Assembly (NCBI RefSeq): GCF_001510655.1 | Contig: NZ_LMVC01000005.1 | Coordinates: forward strand, 164,952 to 228,951 | DNA: 64,000 bases | Source of the DNA: Fictibacillus sp. FJAT-27399 | GTDB lineage: Bacteria > Bacillota > Bacilli > Bacillales > Fictibacillaceae | Direction: 5' to 3' | Shown here: piece by piece, positions 1 through 8,223 of the stretch | Layout of the letters: each line of letters begins with the position of its first letter | Numbering within the stretch: position 1 is the stretch's first letter | Position numbers and translations under genes: made by a program | The notes under the pieces: generated by a model | Databases searched by the model: none | Told to the model about the DNA's origin: nothing | Seen by the model: only the letters and a program-made list of their open reading frames with translations

Positions 1-256
1 CCACAGATCCGACAGAAAGGTCAAATCCGTTGACGGACAGTGATATCGTAATGCCGATCGCAATGATGGTAACGATGGAGATCGACCGTAAAATGTTCAT
101 CAGGTTATGTCCCTGCACAAAGGATGGATTGGCCGCAGTGAACACACCAATTAAGACCAGAATGGTTAAGATCGTTCCATATTTATAAAAAAAGTCGAAC
201 AGCTCAAATTTCTTTTTTGGAGAAACTTGGGCCGGTATTGGTTTTGAAAGCTCCAT
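1..256 (-). CDS. Sugar-type ABC transporter permease, N-terminal part (cut by window edge)
   Basis: Only the first 85 codons are inside the window. The start ATG directly abuts the TAG stop of the ATPase gene, so the two are translationally coupled. The protein opens with a short charged cytoplasmic segment, then a hydrophobic helix (TILTILVLIGVFTAANPSF), then the segment NLMNILRSISI and a second helix ending NGFDLSVGS. This is the signature layout of RbsC-type inner-membrane permeases of the ribose/xylose ABC family (BPD_transp_2). It should form the channel of the importer whose ATPase and receptor lie upstream. Substrate is inferred only from the SAM riboswitch upstream (probably methylthioribose). 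Confidence 0.88.
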   Translation of the reverse strand, partial: MELSKPIPAQVSPKKKFELFDFFYKYGTILTILVLIGVFTAANPSFVQGHNLMNILRSISIVTIIAIGITISLSVNGFDLSVGSV

Positions 257-1756
257 CTACCTTCCTCCTGTTGAATAGAATAAGAGCTCTTCTTCCGTCG
301 CTGCTGAGGTTTCGAGCTCTTTCACACTGCGTCCGTCATATAGCACGTAAATACGGTTCGTGATACCTAAGATCTCTGTAAACTCTGAGGACGCATAAAG
401 GATGGCTTTGCCCCGTTTTGCCAGCGCAGAGATCAATTCAAAAATGTCCTTCTTAGCACCTACATCAACACCCTTCGTCGGCTCATCAAAAATATAAACA
501 TCGGCATCTGCGATAAGCCATTTGCCGATCGCGATCTTTTGCTGATTGCCCCCGGACAGATTTTGAACCTTCGTTTTCTCAGTTGGCGTCTTAATGCCTA
601 ACGTTTGAATGATTTCAACAGCCTTTTGCTTTTCCGCCCGGCGATCCAGAAAACTTAGTACCTTGGTGAACTGTCCAAGATTGGCCGCTGTTAGATTAGC
701 AGCAACCGATTCCGCGACCAGAATCCCCTCTTTTCTCCGTTCTTCCGGAACGAGAGCCAGGCCATGCTTTACCGCCTGATGCGGGTTTTTCAGCTTCAGT
801 TTCTTCCCCTTGAGAAGAACAGCGCCTGCTGTAATTTTTGTACAGCCGAACAGGATTTTGCACAGCTCTGTTTTTCCTGCTCCTACAAGTCCCGCGATTC
901 CGATAATTTCACCAGCACGGACCGTTAAGTTCAAATCCTTGATCTTCTCGGCGTCAGAAAGCCCTTTTACCTCAAGAACAGTTTCTCCCACTTTTCCGTT
1001 CAAGGCAGGAAACTGCTCATCCAGCGCCTTGCCAAGCATCTGCTCGATGATCCGGTTGATTGAAGTTTCCGAAATAGATTCTTTTATGACTAACTCACCG
1101 TTCCTCATCACCGTAATGTCATCACAGATTTCAAAGATTTCCGGCAGCCGGTGAGAAATGAATATGATGCCTACATTTTTAGACTTCAGGTTTCTGACAA
1201 TCCGGAACAGTTCGTTTGTTTCTGAATGGCTTAACGGCGCAGTCGGTTCATCCAAAATTAGAAAACGGCACTGTGCTGAAACCGCTCGGGCGATGAGAAC
1301 CATCTGCTTTTGAGCAAGTGTAAGCTCACTGACCAGCTTTTTGGAAGAGACGTTGATGTTCATCTCTTCTAAAATTTGCGACGCCTTCTTATGCAGCTGT
1401 TTCCATCTTACAAGCTGCTTTTTACTCATCTCGTTGACCAGATCATGCAGCAGAATATTTTCACCAACGGTTAAATACGGGATCAGCGCGGTGTCAACCT
1501 CTTGATGGACGATTTGAATTCCTTCGTCCAGGGCATCTCTCGGCGAAGTGATGGCCGCTTTTTTTCCGTCCAAATGAATCTCGCCCGTGTAATGATTGTA
1601 GGCTCCCGACAGAATCTTCATAAGGGTCGATTTCCCAGCCCCGTTCGCTCCGATCAGCGCATGAACCCGGCTGGTTTCACTGGCAAAGCTCACACGATTC
1701 AACGCTTTTACACCCGGAAATTCAATACCTATATCCTTCATCTCCAACAGAGCCAT
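257..1756 (-). CDS. Sugar-type ABC transporter ATPase, two nucleotide-binding domains (RbsA/MglA family)
   Basis: A 499-residue duplicated ATPase. Domain 1 has Walker A GANGAGKST (about residues 36-44), a degenerate signature LTLAQKQ (about 145) and Walker B FLILDEPTAPLS. Domain 2 has Walker A GLVGAGKTE, a canonical signature LSGGNQQK and VYIFDEPTKGVD. A degenerate first signature is normal for RbsA-type proteins. An in-frame extension to 1813 exists, but the ATG at 1756 has a good ribosome binding site (AAGGGGAG) and gives the usual family N-terminus. The permease follows with no gap. The receptor gene is 0.5 kb upstream, separated by a repeat copy and a large hairpin. It powers uptake, probably of methylthioribose. 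Confidence 0.92.
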   Translation of the reverse strand: MALLEMKDIGIEFPGVKALNRVSFASETSRVHALIGANGAGKSTLMKILSGAYNHYTGEIHLDGKKAAITSPRDALDEGIQIVHQEVDTALIPYLTVGENILLHDLVNEMSKKQLVRWKQLHKKASQILEEMNINVSSKKLVSELTLAQKQMVLIARAVSAQCRFLILDEPTAPLSHSETNELFRIVRNLKSKNVGIIFISHRLPEIFEICDDITVMRNGELVIKESISETSINRIIEQMLGKALDEQFPALNGKVGETVLEVKGLSDAEKIKDLNLTVRAGEIIGIAGLVGAGKTELCKILFGCTKITAGAVLLKGKKLKLKNPHQAVKHGLALVPEERRKEGILVAESVAANLTAANLGQFTKVLSFLDRRAEKQKAVEIIQTLGIKTPTEKTKVQNLSGGNQQKIAIGKWLIADADVYIFDEPTKGVDVGAKKDIFELISALAKRGKAILYASSEFTEILGITNRIYVLYDGRSVKELETSAATEEELLFYSTGGR

Positions 1757-1827
1757 CTGCTTCTCCCCTTCCCTCAAAGCAAACACTCTCTTAACTTTAG
1801 GCTGTTTTCGCAATCTTTATTGCTCTT

Positions 1828-1975
1828 GGGAGGAGTTGATTTCCGTTCCAGGCTGCTCGCTTTCCGTGGGGCGTGCGCTGAACCCCTCGGCTCAAGCACC
1901 TTTGGGTTTCACCTGTCACGCTAGTCCCACAGGAGTCACGCACCTTACACTCCAATCAACCTGTCGATGAAGAAT
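1828..1975 (+). repeat. Degenerate copy of the GGGGCTGTCC dispersed repeat
   Basis: This stretch keeps the diagnostic inner blocks of the dispersed repeat (GTTGATTTCCGTTCCAGG, then CTGCTCGCTTTCC, then CACCTGTCACGCTAGTCCC) but has lost both GGGGCTGTCC ends and much of the middle. It is the most diverged of seven copies in the window. It sits inside the importer operon, between the receptor and ATPase genes, in the orientation opposite to transcription. Confidence 0.8.
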
Positions 1976-2146
1976 CAATACAAAAACCATCACAAAGCAA
2001 CAATCTTTTAGAAAAGAGCCTAACTTTAAAAAGAGAGTGTGCGTTTTCATTTTGCATAAATAAAACTGCATTTTGATTAGCTTTCTTACATACATCACAT
2101 ACTGATGTGTGCAAGAGACCCTCAAATCTTTTACTTTACATTCATG

Positions 2147-2269
2147 GAATGGGACTGCTGGTGTAGTATGAGCCAGCAATTGTAAAATTGAATAGCCGAA
2201 AATTGAACTCAAGAAAGAGCTCACTTTTTCTTGTGCGGTTCAATTTATTAGGCTATTCAAGTCCCATTC
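2147..2269. repeat. 123-bp compound inverted repeat (three-way-junction hairpin)
   Basis: The outer arms GAATGGGACT (2147-2156) and AGTCCCATTC (2260-2269) are perfectly complementary. Inside, TTGAATAGCC (2188-2197) pairs with GGCTATTCAA (2251-2260 region), ATTGAAC with GTTCAAT (2238-2244), and AAGAAA with TTTCTT at the tip. A separate side hairpin, GCTGG/CCAGC (2157-2177), lies only on the left arm. There is no T-run, so it is not a simple terminator. It lies just downstream of the receptor gene, inside the importer operon, where it could stabilise the upstream mRNA or be a small mobile repeat. Confidence 0.7.
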
Positions 2270-2288
2270 TTCTTCCTGAGAGTTTCAG

Positions 2289-3404
2289 TTATTTTTGGTA
2301 GTGATCCTTAAGTGTCTTCATCCAATCTTCCTCAAACGCATCAGACTGGCCCCAGCCTTTAATTTCCTTGGACAGGTTGACCATGTTCACACCCTCGTTT
2401 GATTTTTGAAGATCCTTTTGTGAAACGAGAGAAGCTTTCAAATCATATTTTTGAGGTGTTTTTTCACCCGCAAGCTTTTTAGCAAGAATTCTCATATCCA
2501 CTGCCCCAATGAGCTTAGGATCAACGGCAGCCGTGTACTTCCAAGCACTTTCTTTTTGCTGGATTTCTTGAAGGTCTGCATTGGAGACGTCAATTCCGTA
2601 AATTTTGATTTCGTTGCGTCCCGCTTCTTTAATCGCACGTGCAGCCCCGATCGCAAAGGCATCCCATGTGGCAAAAATGGCATCAATCTCGCCTTTTTTA
2701 TGTTTGTTCAGCATGGCCGTCACCGCATTTTGCGTCTGGACCGACGTATCTGCAGAAGCAACGCCAAAGCGTTCTACTTCCTTGATTCCCGGGTTATTCT
2801 TCAATGTTTCTTTATAGACGGCGTTGCGTCGCACCATCGGCGGGAACCCGTCTACCCAAAGATAAACGATGTTGGCCTTCCCTTTGTTCTCTTTAACGAG
2901 CTGATCGAGAGCCAGCTTGGCAAGGGCTTCATCGTCCTGAGACGTAAGTGTGACACCGCCTACTTTCGCGAGGTCCGGATTGGAATCAAACGTCACCACG
3001 TTCTTTCCTTTTTCCCGCAGTTTCTTAATATCGTTTATGGTAGCCGCATCATCACCGTGAGAGATGATAAAACCGTCGTAATTCTCATCAGCCGCCTGGG
3101 CAATCGCATCATGGAACTTGGCGGTATCACCGTTTGCTGTGTAGGTATCAACGGTAAAACCAAGTGCCTTTCCTTCCGCTTTAGCACCTGCTAAAAATTG
3201 GGCTGTATGATCATCACCGCCGATTTTACGGATAACCTTGATTCGGGCTCCCTGCCCTTTGGCAAACCGCTTCGGCACGTTATCGAACGAAACCTTTTCA
3301 TGTTTGCCAGCTGATGAAGCGGTATTGCTTCCGGATGAACAGCCCGTTAATAAAAGTGATAAAGCCACCGCGGAGATTGCCGCGCAATTGATGAATCGTT
3401 TCAT
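2289..3404 (-). CDS. Sugar ABC transporter substrate-binding lipoprotein (RbsB-like), S-box controlled
   Basis: A 371-residue lipoprotein. It has a signal peptide with lipobox LLTGC (Cys22), a Ser/Gly linker, then a periplasmic-binding-protein type 1 fold with the RbsB-like pattern (DNYDGFIISHGD-like strand, VTFDSNPD hinge, IFATWDAFAIGAARA, KIYGIDVS). It is tethered outside the membrane and hands the ligand to the permease. It is the first gene of the operon and lies 70 nt after the terminator of a SAM riboswitch, with ribosome binding site GGGAG. S-box control places it in sulfur/methionine metabolism. An S-box controlled sugar-type importer fits the proposed methylthioribose transporters of Bacillales. 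Ligand identity is inference. Confidence 0.9.
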   Translation of the reverse strand: MKRFINCAAISAVALSLLLTGCSSGSNTASSAGKHEKVSFDNVPKRFAKGQGARIKVIRKIGGDDHTAQFLAGAKAEGKALGFTVDTYTANGDTAKFHDAIAQAADENYDGFIISHGDDAATINDIKKLREKGKNVVTFDSNPDLAKVGGVTLTSQDDEALAKLALDQLVKENKGKANIVYLWVDGFPPMVRRNAVYKETLKNNPGIKEVERFGVASADTSVQTQNAVTAMLNKHKKGEIDAIFATWDAFAIGAARAIKEAGRNEIKIYGIDVSNADLQEIQQKESAWKYTAAVDPKLIGAVDMRILAKKLAGEKTPQKYDLKASLVSQKDLQKSNEGVNMVNLSKEIKGWGQSDAFEEDWMKTLKDHYQK

Positions 3405-3471
3405 TTCCCCAACTCCCTTTTTTGTATATCTCTCTTCTCAAGCCGGCGGGAGGACAGGCCCTTCAGCACAT

Positions 3472-3501
3472 AAAAAAACCTCTCTGGAAAAAGAGAGGTT
3501 T
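3472..3501 (-). terminator. Rho-independent terminator of the SAM riboswitch
   Basis: Read leftward, AACCTCTCT pairs with AGAGAGGTT and is followed by a run of T. The 5' arm CCTCTCT can alternatively pair with AGAGAGG at the 3' side of the riboswitch P1 helix. This gives the expected terminator/antiterminator switch. Confidence 0.92.
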
Positions 3502-3527
3502 CATCACTTATGTATAACGGATTCGTC

Positions 3528-3641
3528 CTCTCTTATCTCTCAAAACAGACATGCTGTTTTGCTGGAATTAGCACCAATTCCATTACGGAACGGTTGCTGG
3601 GCGTCATAGGGCCAGTCCCTCTGCCACTCTTGATAAGAGAA
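3528..3641 (-). promoter_or_regulatory. SAM-I (S-box) riboswitch aptamer
   Basis: Read leftward, the sequence has the S-box landmarks in order: P1 strand CTCTTATC, then AAGAGTGGCAGAGGGACTGG, then CCCTATGACGCCCAGCAACC, then GGTGCTAATTCCAGC, and the closing P1 strand GATAAGAG (3530-3537 with 3632-3639). With SAM bound, P1 forms and frees the terminator arm, so the downstream ABC importer is shut off. When SAM is low, the antiterminator forms. The aptamer-terminator spacing is typical of Bacillus S-box leaders. Confidence 0.96.
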
Positions 3642-3673
3642 TGAATATTTAATTTTTAGAAAATATAGTTATT

Positions 3674-3702
3674 ACTTTAATCCGCAAATGGGGGAAAGTC
3701 AA
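3674..3702 (-). promoter_or_regulatory. SigA-type promoter of the S-box leader
   Basis: TTGACT (3697-3702) is followed after 17 bp by TAAAGT (3674-3679), read leftward. The inferred start near 3667 lies about 28 nt before the first P1 strand of the riboswitch. Confidence 0.6.
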
Positions 3703-3718
3703 TGGTTTTTTTATCATA

Positions 3719-3746
3719 TAAAAAACCTCTCCACAACGAGAGGTTA
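3719..3746 (-). terminator. Terminator after the VCBS-like gene
   Basis: Read leftward, AACCTCTCG pairs with the GAGAGGTT arm and is followed by TTTTTT. It separates the VCBS-like gene from the S-box promoter. Confidence 0.85.
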
Positions 3747-3757
3747 ATCCACCAGGC

Positions 3758-4465
3758 TTATCCTCGGATATCCCCTCCAAAGATCGCAACGTTCTGCACC
3801 TCCGCACCAAACTCCCGGCCATTCCACTTCAGGGTAGTCTGGACATAGCCAAGGCGGTCAGCGTTATATCGGCCGGCGATGTTTTGGTAAGCCAGCAGTT
3901 CATACACGCCATTTCGGTCAAAGTCAACCGGGTAAAGACCGCTTAAAGATGAGACAAATCCTTGTATGGGAGCCTTTAATTTTCCATTCGGGTAGTAAAT
4001 CTCAGACAAGTATTCCTTGTCCTTCGTACTCAAATCGATAATAAATTTTTGCTTCAGGTTGTAGCTGTTCACCTGTGCTTTATATTGGTCCAGATAAAAA
4101 ACCCTGTACTTCCATTGGTCACTGAATACACCAGAGTCAAAAAGCGGCCCGAACTGCCCTCCTCTGTAGGAAAATACATAGGCGTTGATCATGCCTCCGC
4201 TGCCTCCTGTATCCATGACCACCATGATGTCTTCTACCTTGTCACCTGTAAAATCACCGAGAAAAAGGGTTGGATTGTATCCTGAATTTTCTTTAATAGG
4301 GATCTGCTTGTACTGGTTGGTCCTGCCGTCCTGAACGACGGCCGCAATGTTCACCCAGTATGGACTATCCGCTGTTTTTTCAGCAATAAGATACACCGTA
4401 TCCAGCGAACCGTCTCCGATGATATTCCCTCTTTTCATATCGACTACCTGCCGCTGTCTGTACAT
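3758..4465 (-). CDS. VCBS/FG-GAP-like repeat protein, function unknown
   Basis: 235 residues, no signal peptide and no membrane segment. Three spaced motifs resemble the calcium-binding loops of VCBS/FG-GAP blades: GDGSLDTVYLI (about residue 17), GDFTGDKVEDIMVV (about 70) and VDFDRNGVYELLAY (about 180), so a small beta-propeller-like fold is likely. GGGG seven bases before the ATG supports this start. An internal ATG nine codons later is the alternative. It is a single gene with its own terminator, divergent from the LysR gene. Related proteins are widespread and uncharacterised in Bacillus, and no enzymatic residues are evident. Confidence 0.72.
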   Translation of the reverse strand: MYRQRQVVDMKRGNIIGDGSLDTVYLIAEKTADSPYWVNIAAVVQDGRTNQYKQIPIKENSGYNPTLFLGDFTGDKVEDIMVVMDTGGSGGMINAYVFSYRGGQFGPLFDSGVFSDQWKYRVFYLDQYKAQVNSYNLKQKFIIDLSTKDKEYLSEIYYPNGKLKAPIQGFVSSLSGLYPVDFDRNGVYELLAYQNIAGRYNADRLGYVQTTLKWNGREFGAEVQNVAIFGGDIRG

Positions 4466-4583
4466 GTCGCACCCCTGCCTTCCCCAGTTTCAATAAAACA
4501 GTATATGCACCTAAGCCATGTTTTGGTTTTTATTCAGATCTCGTGATACACTACAAAAAAAGACCGGACAAGCAGGTGCATTC

Positions 4584-5468
4584 GTGGATATTAAACAATT
4601 ACAGTATTTTATTGAAGTGGCAAAATATAACAGCTTTACACGGGCGGCTGATGCCCTTTTCATCACCCAGCCAACCATCAGCAAGATGATCAAGAATCTG
4701 GAGGATGAGCTTGGGGTTGTACTTTTTGACCGCTCACGAAAAGGACTGACACTTACGGATGCCGGCCAGACCATATTCGACCAGGCCAAGCTGGTCGATA
4801 AAGCATTCAACAACCTGGAGATGGAGCTGGACAACCTGCTCGGATTAAAAAAAGGGCATATTCGAATCGGGCTTCCTCCGATTTTTGATCCCCGCCTTTT
4901 CCCAAAACTGATCGGCAGTTTTCATGACAGATATCCCCACATTACCTTCGAGCTTATGGAAGACGGATCAAAAAAAATCGAAGAAGAAGTGGCAAGCCTT
5001 CAACTGGATATCGGGGTTGTCGTGCTTCCGACAAACAACGATATGTTTCAGCATTTTGCTTTTATGGAAGAGGACTTGCGGCTCATCATCCATCCTGACC
5101 ATCCGCTTGCTGTCCGGGACGAAATAAATTTAGCTGAGCTAAGAGAGGAATCATTTATCCTTTTTAACAAAGATTTCGTCCTCCATGACCGCATCATCTC
5201 CTCCTGCAATCAGGCTGGATTCAGTCCGCACATTACGTCAGAAAGCTCACAATGGTCCTTTATCGAGGAGATGGTCGTGTGTAAATTAGGGGTCTCCCTG
5301 CTGCCCGAGAGCATCTGCCGGCATCTGACGGATGAAGTGCGTGCGATTAAAGTCGTCAATCCTTCCATCAGCTGGCATCTCGCCCTGATTTGGAACAAAG
5401 ATCAGTATTTATCTTTTGCTGCGAAAGAGTGGCTCAGCTACGCAAAAGAACAATTATCAGAAGAGTAA
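4584..5468 (+). CDS. LysR-family transcriptional regulator
   Basis: Start GTG at 4584 with AGGTG five bases upstream gives the canonical family opening DIKQLQYFIEVAKYNSFTRA. A longer upstream reading exists but lacks a ribosome binding site. 294 residues: a winged helix-turn-helix at 1-60 (ADALFITQPTISKMIKNLE, with ELGVVLFDRS and LTDAGQ) and a type 2 periplasmic-binding effector domain (GLPPIFDPRLFPKLIGSF). LysR proteins of this kind bind a small metabolite and often regulate a divergent gene, here the VCBS-like gene. The sequence type resembles the CidR/YwbI group, but no cid genes are adjacent, so the target is unknown. Confidence 0.9.
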   Translation: MDIKQLQYFIEVAKYNSFTRAADALFITQPTISKMIKNLEDELGVVLFDRSRKGLTLTDAGQTIFDQAKLVDKAFNNLEMELDNLLGLKKGHIRIGLPPIFDPRLFPKLIGSFHDRYPHITFELMEDGSKKIEEEVASLQLDIGVVVLPTNNDMFQHFAFMEEDLRLIIHPDHPLAVRDEINLAELREESFILFNKDFVLHDRIISSCNQAGFSPHITSESSQWSFIEEMVVCKLGVSLLPESICRHLTDEVRAIKVVNPSISWHLALIWNKDQYLSFAAKEWLSYAKEQLSEE

Positions 5469-5475
5469 ATAACGG

Positions 5476-5503
5476 GGCGGTTCTCGAAGGAGAGCCGCCT
5501 TTT
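5476..5503 (+). terminator. Terminator after the LysR gene
   Basis: GGCGGTTCTC, loop GAAG, GAGAGCCGCC, then TTTT. The stem has ten pairs including one G-U. Confidence 0.88.
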
Positions 5504-5541
5504 GCATTTAATCATCTATGCCTTTTCTGTATATCTGAAAG

Positions 5542-5570
5542 CATTTACATAGATTTCGTCTATGTAAATG
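5542..5570. promoter_or_regulatory. Perfect 11-bp inverted repeat, possible operator
   Basis: CATTTACATAG and CTATGTAAATG flank a 7-base spacer. It lies about 125 bp upstream of the thioesterase start and downstream of the LysR terminator, with no T-run. It could be an operator, but the cognate regulator is unknown. Confidence 0.5.
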
Positions 5571-5693
5571 ATGAAAAATAACAATTTTACTTCCTTTTCT
5601 TGGAGGCGTACACTTGGTACCTGTAAGAGGGAAACGCAAAACGACAAAGCGTCCCGATATAAAAAGGGTGTAACACGAGAAAGGGAGATACTT

Positions 5694-6227
5694 TTGGAAG
5701 CTAAAAAAACGAGCGAAAGCCGCATTATAAATACAGATCAGGTTTTATCCTGTGACTTGAATAATTACAACACATTGTTTGGCGGAGTTTTGATGAAAAA
5801 ACTCGACAGTGCCGCCTCATTATCGGCACGACGCCATGCACGTGTAAAAACATGTGTAACAGCATCAACCGATTCGATTGATTTCTTGCATCCGATTCAT
5901 CAGACCGATTCAGTATGCATTGAGTCTTTCGTATCCTATACAGGAAAAAGCTCTATGGAGATTTTCTGTAAAGTTATCGCTGAAGATATTATCACTGGGG
6001 AACGAAGAATCGCAGCTACAGCCTTTTTGACCTTTGTTGCTTTAGGTGAAGACAAACGTCCGGTTGAAGTACCGGCAGTCATCCCTGAAACAGAAGAAGA
6101 AAAATTCCTTTTTGATACTGCGAAAGACCGTGCAGAAATGCGCAAGATCCGCAGAGCACGAAGCAAGGAGTTGGCTGAGGTTATTACACTAAGAAAACCT
6201 TGGCAGCAGGAAGGAGCATTAGTATGA
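5694..6227 (+). CDS. Acyl-CoA thioesterase (hotdog fold, YkhA-like)
   Basis: The start is taken as TTG at 5694, preceded by AAAGGGAG. An ATG 126 bp upstream lacks such a site and adds a tail unlike the family. 177 residues with the single hotdog domain of the YkhA/BACH group: NYNTLFGGVLMKKLDSAAS (the Asp/Gly region of the active site), VTASTDSIDFLHPI and AATAFLTFVAL, then a charged C-terminal helix (RKIRRARSKELAEVI). It would hydrolyse fatty acyl-CoA in the cytosol. The next gene overlaps by 4 nt (ATGA), so the two are co-translated. Confidence 0.85.
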   Translation: MEAKKTSESRIINTDQVLSCDLNNYNTLFGGVLMKKLDSAASLSARRHARVKTCVTASTDSIDFLHPIHQTDSVCIESFVSYTGKSSMEIFCKVIAEDIITGERRIAATAFLTFVALGEDKRPVEVPAVIPETEEEKFLFDTAKDRAEMRKIRRARSKELAEVITLRKPWQQEGALV

Positions 6228-6598
6228 TTACGTTATGCAGCCACAGTGAATTGAAAGAAGCAAAAGAGTCCTTAGAAAACCTTGAACGCACGTACCCTTC
6301 TCTTTATGAAAAATGGGTGCACATCATCAATCTGACTCGTGCACTTCAGTTTAAATATCAATACATGGGCTGTCTTATAATGAATGAAGATTGCAGACGC
6401 TATTCCCCTGAGTTTGTTCAAGGGTCCGTCATCCGCCTCTATAAAAGTGAGATTGAAAAACTTTTATCAGATACAGACATCGAGGCACTGCGAAAAACCA
6501 TCTCCAGCTGCCCCAATGCCGGCTATGCCAAGATCAGCCTTCTGGCACTCGGAAGAACTCCGGAATCATTAGTAGGGACATCCGCGATCATCAGCTAA
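6224..6598 (+). CDS. Hypothetical protein coupled to the thioesterase
   Basis: 124 residues starting at the ATG that overlaps the thioesterase stop (ATGA), with AAGGAG at 6211-6216. It is soluble and mostly helical, with a run of charged residues (ELKEAKESLENLERTYPSL) and several cysteines (CSHSEL, MGCLIMNEDC, ISSCPNAGY). No family was recognised. The tight coupling suggests a role linked to acyl-CoA hydrolysis, but that is inference from position only. Confidence 0.7.
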   Translation: MITLCSHSELKEAKESLENLERTYPSLYEKWVHIINLTRALQFKYQYMGCLIMNEDCRRYSPEFVQGSVIRLYKSEIEKLLSDTDIEALRKTISSCPNAGYAKISLLALGRTPESLVGTSAIIS

Positions 6599-6602
6599 TC
6601 AT

Positions 6603-6916
6603 AAAAAGGGGCTGTCCTGAAAGTCGAAAATTGACCTTCAGCAGCTCCTTTTTGGCTTGAAAATCTCCAATGAAAAGTTGATTGAAATGGAAGGTGCGAG
6701 ACTCCTCGAAAATGAACTTCACATTTTCTTCGTGCGATAAAAAGCTGCCGGAGCCTTCCTTGTCCTGCGGGACTAGCGTGACAGGTGAGACTCCCGCAGG
6801 CGCTAGCGCCAAAAAGTAGGCGTTCACGCCGGTAAGGCTCACCGCACGCCCCGCGGAAAGCGAGCACCCTGGAACGGAAATCAACAACTTACAGACTTCT
6901 TGGACAGCCCCTTTTT
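6603..6916 (-). repeat. GGGGCTGTCC dispersed repeat, long form
   Basis: About 314 bp bounded by AAAAAGGGGCTGTCC and its inverse GGACAGCCCCTTTTT. It fills the gap between the convergent thioesterase operon and chemotaxis receptor gene. Internal blocks match the other long copies (9757, 17132, 63762) in inverted orientation. Apparent open frames inside it are by-products of the repeat. Confidence 0.93.
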
Positions 6917-6918
6917 CA

Positions 6919-8172
6919 CTACATAGTAAAGGTATGAGTGAGTTCTTCCATTTCTTTCGCAAGTTCATCGAGTGAAGCCGTATAGGCTGACATCTCTTCA
7001 ATCGAAGCTAACTGTTCTTGTGTAGCAGCCAGCACTTGCTGAGAAGACTTGGCTGTTTCAGCAGCAATGGCTGAAATCGTGTCCATAGACGAAACCGCCT
7101 GTTCATTTCCGGCAGAAACTCCGTGTACTGCACCTGATACTTGGCTGATATGTTCAGTTACAGACTGAATGGAGTTCTGAATCTGTTTGAAGGAGGATCC
7201 TGCGTCATTCATAACACCAATTCCTTCGCTGACCTCTGCATTGACAAGATCCATCGTCTGTACTACCTGAGCGGTTTCATTTATAATATGAAAAATGATG
7301 TCACTGATCTGCTGAGTTGCTTCTCCGGACTGTTCGGCAAGCTTTCTTACTTCGCTTGCTACGACGGCGAAGCCTTTTCCGTGCTCTCCTGCCCTTGCCG
7401 CTTCAATAGCCGCATTTAATGCCAGCAGGTTTGTCTGTTCAGCAATTCCTTTGATCACTTCCACGATATTTCCGATCTCACTGGAGCGGTCTCCGAGCCC
7501 TTTTACCGTGTTGGACAACTCACTTACATTCGTGAAGATCGCGTTCATCTGCTGTTCCGCCGATCCGATGGACTGAGTTCCCATATTCGCTTTATCAAGT
7601 GTGTCATGAATGCTGCTGGAAACACGCTGCGCACTTTGGTCAACATGCTGAAGGCTCTCTGTCACCTGCCGGATGAGGCCAGCTGCTTCTGAAACGCTGT
7701 ACACCTGATGCTCTGCTCCCTTGGCCGCCTCTTCCATCGTTCCGGAGATCTGTTCTGCTGCCCCCGTTGTTTGCCTGACACCATGTGATAGATGATTGGA
7801 GTACTCATTGATCGATTTAGATGCCTTCTGAATCACTGTTAACACATGTGCCCAGGAATCCACCGTATGATTAATGCTCACTGCAATGGACTTCAGCTGA
7901 CCCAGTTCCTCCTCCTTCAATCGGCTTCCCATACTGCCCTTTGCCAAGTCATGAAGGTAGTTGTTGATCGGATTCATTGGTGCAAGAAACCGCTTATGAT
8001 TCAAACACGCGGATAGAATCCCTACAGCCAGTCCCATTAAGGAAGTGAACAGGGTAGTGTAAAAGAATGCCTGTCCCTGAAGACCGTTTCCGTAGCTGAC
8101 AGCAGCCCCGGCCAGACAGGTTGCAGGCAGAACAATAATCAAAGTACGAAAAATATAGTGCATCAAACTCAT
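6919..8172 (-). CDS. Methyl-accepting chemotaxis protein without a large sensor domain
   Basis: Start ATG at 8172, ten bases after GAGAGG. The in-frame ATG 18 bp upstream has no ribosome binding site. 417 residues: two membrane helices (about 8-28 and 36-56) joined by only a few residues, so there is almost no extracellular sensor. A HAMP-like segment follows, then the MCP signalling domain with the hairpin tip [20 protein letters not shown], then [20 protein letters not shown]. The tip contacts CheA/CheW. A SigD-type promoter lies upstream. With no sensor domain it may sense internal or membrane state. It is monocistronic. Confidence 0.93.
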   Translation of the reverse strand: MSLMHYIFRTLIIVLPATCLAGAAVSYGNGLQGQAFFYTTLFTSLMGLAVGILSACLNHKRFLAPMNPINNYLHDLAKGSMGSRLKEEELGQLKSIAVSINHTVDSWAHVLTVIQKASKSINEYSNHLSHGVRQTTGAAEQISGTMEEAAKGAEHQVYSVSEAAGLIRQVTESLQHVDQSAQRVSSSIHDTLDKANMGTQSIGSAEQQMNAIFTNVSELSNTVKGLGDRSSEIGNIVEVIKGIAEQTNLLALNAAIEAARAGEHGKGFAVVASEVRKLAEQSGEATQQISDIIFHIINETAQVVQTMDLVNAEVSEGIGVMNDAGSSFKQIQNSIQSVTEHISQVSGAVHGVSAGNEQAVSSMDTISAIAAETAKSSQQVLAATQEQLASIEEMSAYTASLDELAKEMEELTHTFTM

Positions 8173-8223
8173 GGTCTTAGTTCCTCTCATTTTTATTGAA
8201 CTAGTTTACATTTATTACTAGTT

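Noticed and set aside
2451..3194. 247-residue rightward protein
   Set aside because: It lies wholly opposite the receptor gene, which has lipobox, ribosome binding site and family motifs.
5614..5623. FapR box (TTGGTACCTG) upstream of the thioesterase
   Set aside because: Only the left half matches the FapR operator and the right half is absent.
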